Assembly: GCF_009729205.1 (NCBI RefSeq)
Contig: NZ_VTHB01000001.1
Location: forward strand, 744,001-808,000
Direction of reading: 5' to 3'
Source of the DNA: Mycobacteroides sp. CBMA 271
GTDB lineage: Bacteria; Actinomycetota; Actinomycetes; Mycobacteriales; Mycobacteriaceae
Length of the DNA stretch: 64,000 bases
In this document: one piece after another, positions 61,608 through 64,000 of the stretch
How positions within the stretch are numbered: the stretch's first letter is position 1
How the letters are laid out: every line of letters starts with the position of its first letter
Notes under the pieces: generated by a model
The model's input: only the letters and a program-made list of their open reading frames with translations
What the model was told of the DNA's origin: nothing
Database searches by the model: none
Translations under genes and position numbers: made by a program

Positions 61608-62984
61608 ATGACTGCGCATGAACGCTCCGGCCGGAACGTCGGTGAGGGTCGCGCACGACAGGTTGCACCGCTCGGGCGCGTGGCGTTGCTCTCGGAGGCG
61701 GCGCGGCTGGGCACCACCGGCTGGCAGGTCGCCCGTACCGCCGGCCGCGTGCTGGGCAAGCTCACCAAGAAGGGCAGCTTCGAGCAGAAGGTCATGGCCG
61801 AGCTGCCGCAGACGTTCTCCGATCTGGGCCCCACCTACGTCAAGCTCGGTCAGATCATCGCGTCCAGTCCGGGCGCGTTCGGCGAGCCGCTGTCCCGTGA
61901 ATTCCGTGGACTGCTGGACCGCGTGCCGCCCGCCGATTCCGTCCAGATCCGCGAGCTGCTCATCGCCGAGCTCGGATCCGAGCCCGAGAAGCTGTTCGAG
62001 TCCTTTGATGCCGAGCCGTTCGCATCCGCCTCGATCGCCCAGGTGCATTACGCGACACTGCATTCCGGCGAGGAGGTGGTCGTCAAGATCCAGCGTCCGG
62101 GAATCCGTCGCCGGGTGGCCGCCGATCTGCAGATCCTCAAGCGCGGCGCGGCGATCCTAGAACTCGGCAAGGTCGGTCGAATGCTGTCGGCCCGGGATGT
62201 GGTGGACGACTTCTCCGGAAACCTTTCCGAGGAACTGGATTTCCTTGCCGAGGGTCAGGCCATGCAAACCTGGGTGGAACACCTACACACCTCTTCTCTC
62301 GGCAAGAACATCCGAGTGCCCGACGTGCACTGGCACTACACGACATCCAAGGTGCTCACCATGGAGCGGGTGCACGGCATCCGCATCGATGACGCACCCG
62401 CGATTCGTAAGGCGGGATTCGACGGCACTGATCTGGTGAAGTCGCTGTTGTTTTCGGTGTTCGAATCCGGTCTGCGTCAAGGTTTGTTCCACGGCGACCT
62501 GCATGCGGGGAACCTGCTGGTGGACGACGAGGGCCGGATCGTGTTCTTGGACTTCGGCATCGTCGGTTTCATCGACCCGCGGACGCGTTGGCTGTTGCGT
62601 GAACTGATCCACGCACTGCTGGTCAAAAAGGACCACCGCACTGCAGGCAAGATCGTGGTGCTGCTGGGCGCCGTCGGTAATCCCAGCGACGCCGACAAGG
62701 GCACCAAGGACATGAAGGACTTCGCCGCCCCCTTGACGATGAAATCGCTTGGCGATATGTCGTACTCGGAAATCGGCAAGCAACTCTCTACGCTCGCCGC
62801 CGAGTACGACGTCAAACTGCCCCGCGAACTGGTGCTCATCGGCAAGCAATTCCTATACGTCGAGCGATACATGAAACTGCTGGCTCCACGCTGGCAGATG
62901 ATGGAGGACCCGGAACTCAAGGGGTACTTCGGCAGTTTCATCGTCGATATCAGCCGTGAGCACAACCGCGAAGGAGAAATCTGA
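61608..62984 (+). CDS. ABC1/UbiB-family atypical kinase
   Basis: 458 residues from ATG 61608. The KxGQ motif is YVKLGQIIASSPGAFGEPL; the Ala-rich loop is FASASIAQVH; the kinase core includes VVVKIQRPGIR, HGDLHAGNLLVDDEGRIVFLDFGIVG. These proteins affect quinone or lipid metabolism. Corresponds in order to Rv0647c. The stop is followed directly by the next gene's ATG (TGAGATG). Confidence 0.93.
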   Translation: MTAHERSGRNVGEGRARQVAPLGRVALLSEAARLGTTGWQVARTAGRVLGKLTKKGSFEQKVMAELPQTFSDLGPTYVKLGQIIASSPGAFGEPLSREFRGLLDRVPPADSVQIRELLIAELGSEPEKLFESFDAEPFASASIAQVHYATLHSGEEVVVKIQRPGIRRRVAADLQILKRGAAILELGKVGRMLSARDVVDDFSGNLSEELDFLAEGQAMQTWVEHLHTSSLGKNIRVPDVHWHYTTSKVLTMERVHGIRIDDAPAIRKAGFDGTDLVKSLLFSVFESGLRQGLFHGDLHAGNLLVDDEGRIVFLDFGIVGFIDPRTRWLLRELIHALLVKKDHRTAGKIVVLLGAVGNPSDADKGTKDMKDFAAPLTMKSLGDMSYSEIGKQLSTLAAEYDVKLPRELVLIGKQFLYVERYMKLLAPRWQMMEDPELKGYFGSFIVDISREHNREGEI

Positions 62985-62985
62985 G

Positions 62986-63930
62986 ATGACGGCGAGCAGC
63001 GCAAATGTCGGCGATATCGAGCTGTGTTATGAGGAGTTCGGCAATCCCGCCGACCCCGCGGTTCTGCTCATCATGGGCATCGGTGCTCAGATGGTGTTCT
63101 GGCGCAACGAGTTCTGCCAACAGCTCGCCGACCAGGGCTACCGGGTCATTCGCTTCGACAATCGGGACTGCGGCCTTTCCACCACATTGGACGGCGTGCG
63201 CGCCGGTGGCGGCTCACTCATTTCGAATATGGCGAAATTCCTTGCCGGAGTGAAGATCACCGGAACTGCCTACACCCTCGTGGATATGGCGGGTGATGCG
63301 GCAGGGCTGCTCGACCATCTTGATATCAACCGGGCACACATCGTGGGCGCCTCTATGGGCGGCATGATCGCGCAGGTCTTCGCCGCCGAGCATCCCGATC
63401 GGACCGAGACGGTCACCATCATCATGTCAAGCAACAATCAGCCCTTCCTGCCGCCACCGGGACCACGGCAGCTGATGGCACTGCTCAAGGCTCCACCCGC
63501 CGACGCCACCCGCGAGCAAATCATCGCCAACAGCGTGCAGGTTGGCCGGATCATTGGCAGCCCGAAATACCGCCAGTCGGAAACGAAGTCGTATCAGCAC
63601 GCCGCCGAGTACTACGACCGGAGCTACTACCCCAAGGGGTTTGCACGACAGTTCGCCGCCATCATGGGGACCGGCAGCTTGGCCCCGTTCGACAACCGAA
63701 TCACCTCCCCCGCACTGGTTTTGCATGGCAGGGCCGACAAACTGATGCGCCCTTCGGGTGCGCGCGCGATCGCCCGCGCCATTCGTGGTTCGCGGCTGGC
63801 ACTGATCGACGGGATGGGCCACGATCTGCCCGAGCCGCTGTGGACCCGGGTCATCGCCAAGTTGACCGAGAACTTCGCTCGCTCGGAGCCTGCAGAAGAC
63901 ACACCGGAATCCGAGGCCGCGGGCCGCTAA
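62986..63930 (+). CDS. lipG: alpha/beta hydrolase, LipG-like
   Basis: 314 residues from ATG 62986, AAGGAG upstream. GASMGGMIAQVFAAEHPDR is the nucleophile elbow; HGRADKLMRPSGARAI and DGMGHDLPEPLW give Asp and His. Follows the ABC1 kinase as lipG follows Rv0647c in M. tuberculosis, so the symbol rests on order and family. Its TAA abuts the stop of a convergent gene. Confidence 0.85.
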   Translation: MTASSANVGDIELCYEEFGNPADPAVLLIMGIGAQMVFWRNEFCQQLADQGYRVIRFDNRDCGLSTTLDGVRAGGGSLISNMAKFLAGVKITGTAYTLVDMAGDAAGLLDHLDINRAHIVGASMGGMIAQVFAAEHPDRTETVTIIMSSNNQPFLPPPGPRQLMALLKAPPADATREQIIANSVQVGRIIGSPKYRQSETKSYQHAAEYYDRSYYPKGFARQFAAIMGTGSLAPFDNRITSPALVLHGRADKLMRPSGARAIARAIRGSRLALIDGMGHDLPEPLWTRVIAKLTENFARSEPAEDTPESEAAGR

Positions 63931-64000
63931 TTAGCTCCCGTACGAAATGATTTCGTAGAGATCAAACTGCTTGCTAATTCTGTGCGCACCCCTTGTCGCT
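63931..64000 (-). CDS. C-terminal end of a gene continuing past the window
   Basis: On the minus strand the window edge reads ATRGAHRISKQFDLYEIISYGS and TAA at 63931, directly abutting the convergent lipG-like stop (TAATTA). Twenty-two codons are too few to recognise a family. Confidence 0.5.
   Translation of the reverse strand, partial: ATRGAHRISKQFDLYEIISYGS

Overview
The window is high-GC actinobacterial DNA and reads as a chromosome segment of a rapidly growing mycobacterium, most likely the Mycobacteroides chelonae-abscessus group. The evidence is the complete mycofactocin (mft) operon, the mycobacterial order rpoB-rpoC / fadE8-echA5-paaX-like-echA4 / rpsL-rpsG-fusA-tuf, an mkl gene, DUF3060 and DUF3558 lipoproteins, and a PE-PPE-type hydrolase. 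Species is inference. Most gene order follows the M. tuberculosis Rv0646c-Rv0697 interval, with some modules inserted or missing. No tRNA, rRNA, CRISPR array or intact mobile element was seen.

Region 1 (1-12.4 kb). On the minus strand the cofactor operon mftA-B-C-D-E-F-G runs straight into an ethanolamine module (permease, eutB, eutC), with the regulator mftR divergent at the right end. A separate thiolase gene is cut by the left edge. Ethanolamine ammonia-lyase makes acetaldehyde, and mycofactocin serves alcohol/aldehyde redox enzymes, so this order suggests a functional link.

Region 2 (12.4-24.6 kb). A ferredoxin-reductase-type flavoprotein is followed by an arginine/ornithine block: an AsnC regulator, then a DDAH-like amidinohydrolase, an intact rocD, an amino-acid permease and a universal stress protein. 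Next come a mycofactocin-coupled SDR, an internally deleted alpha/beta-hydrolase pseudogene, a SHOCT-like membrane protein, a PE-PPE-domain protein with a long Ser/Thr/Lys tail, and an MpaB-family oxygenase preceded by a decayed copy of its own 3' end.

Region 3 (24.6-41.3 kb). The translation operon rpsL-rpsG-fusA-tuf, a TetR gene ending in 32-bp tandem repeats, two DUF3060 and two DUF3558 proteins, the fadE8 beta-oxidation operon, an EthD-type protein, an ArsR/SRPBCC pair, and transport or membrane genes. The mmpS5-mmpL5-Rv0678 group that M. tuberculosis carries in this interval is not present here.

Region 4 (41.3-64 kb). rpoB-rpoC, a methyltransferase, mkl, an MFS transporter, a DUF4126 protein, a broken nitroreductase, a carotenoid oxygenase with its divergent TetR, a WYL-regulator/epoxide-hydrolase pair bracketed by two istB remnants, rplJ-rplL with an L10 leader, and two alpha/beta hydrolases around an ABC1 kinase.

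The most unusual signals are (a) the mft-ethanolamine gene fusion at operon level and (b) a short dispersed element, CGATGAGC plus 7 variable bases plus GCGAAGAGCATC, placed at gene junctions. In two of its copies this element encodes a mini-ORF whose stop overlaps the ATG of the next gene.
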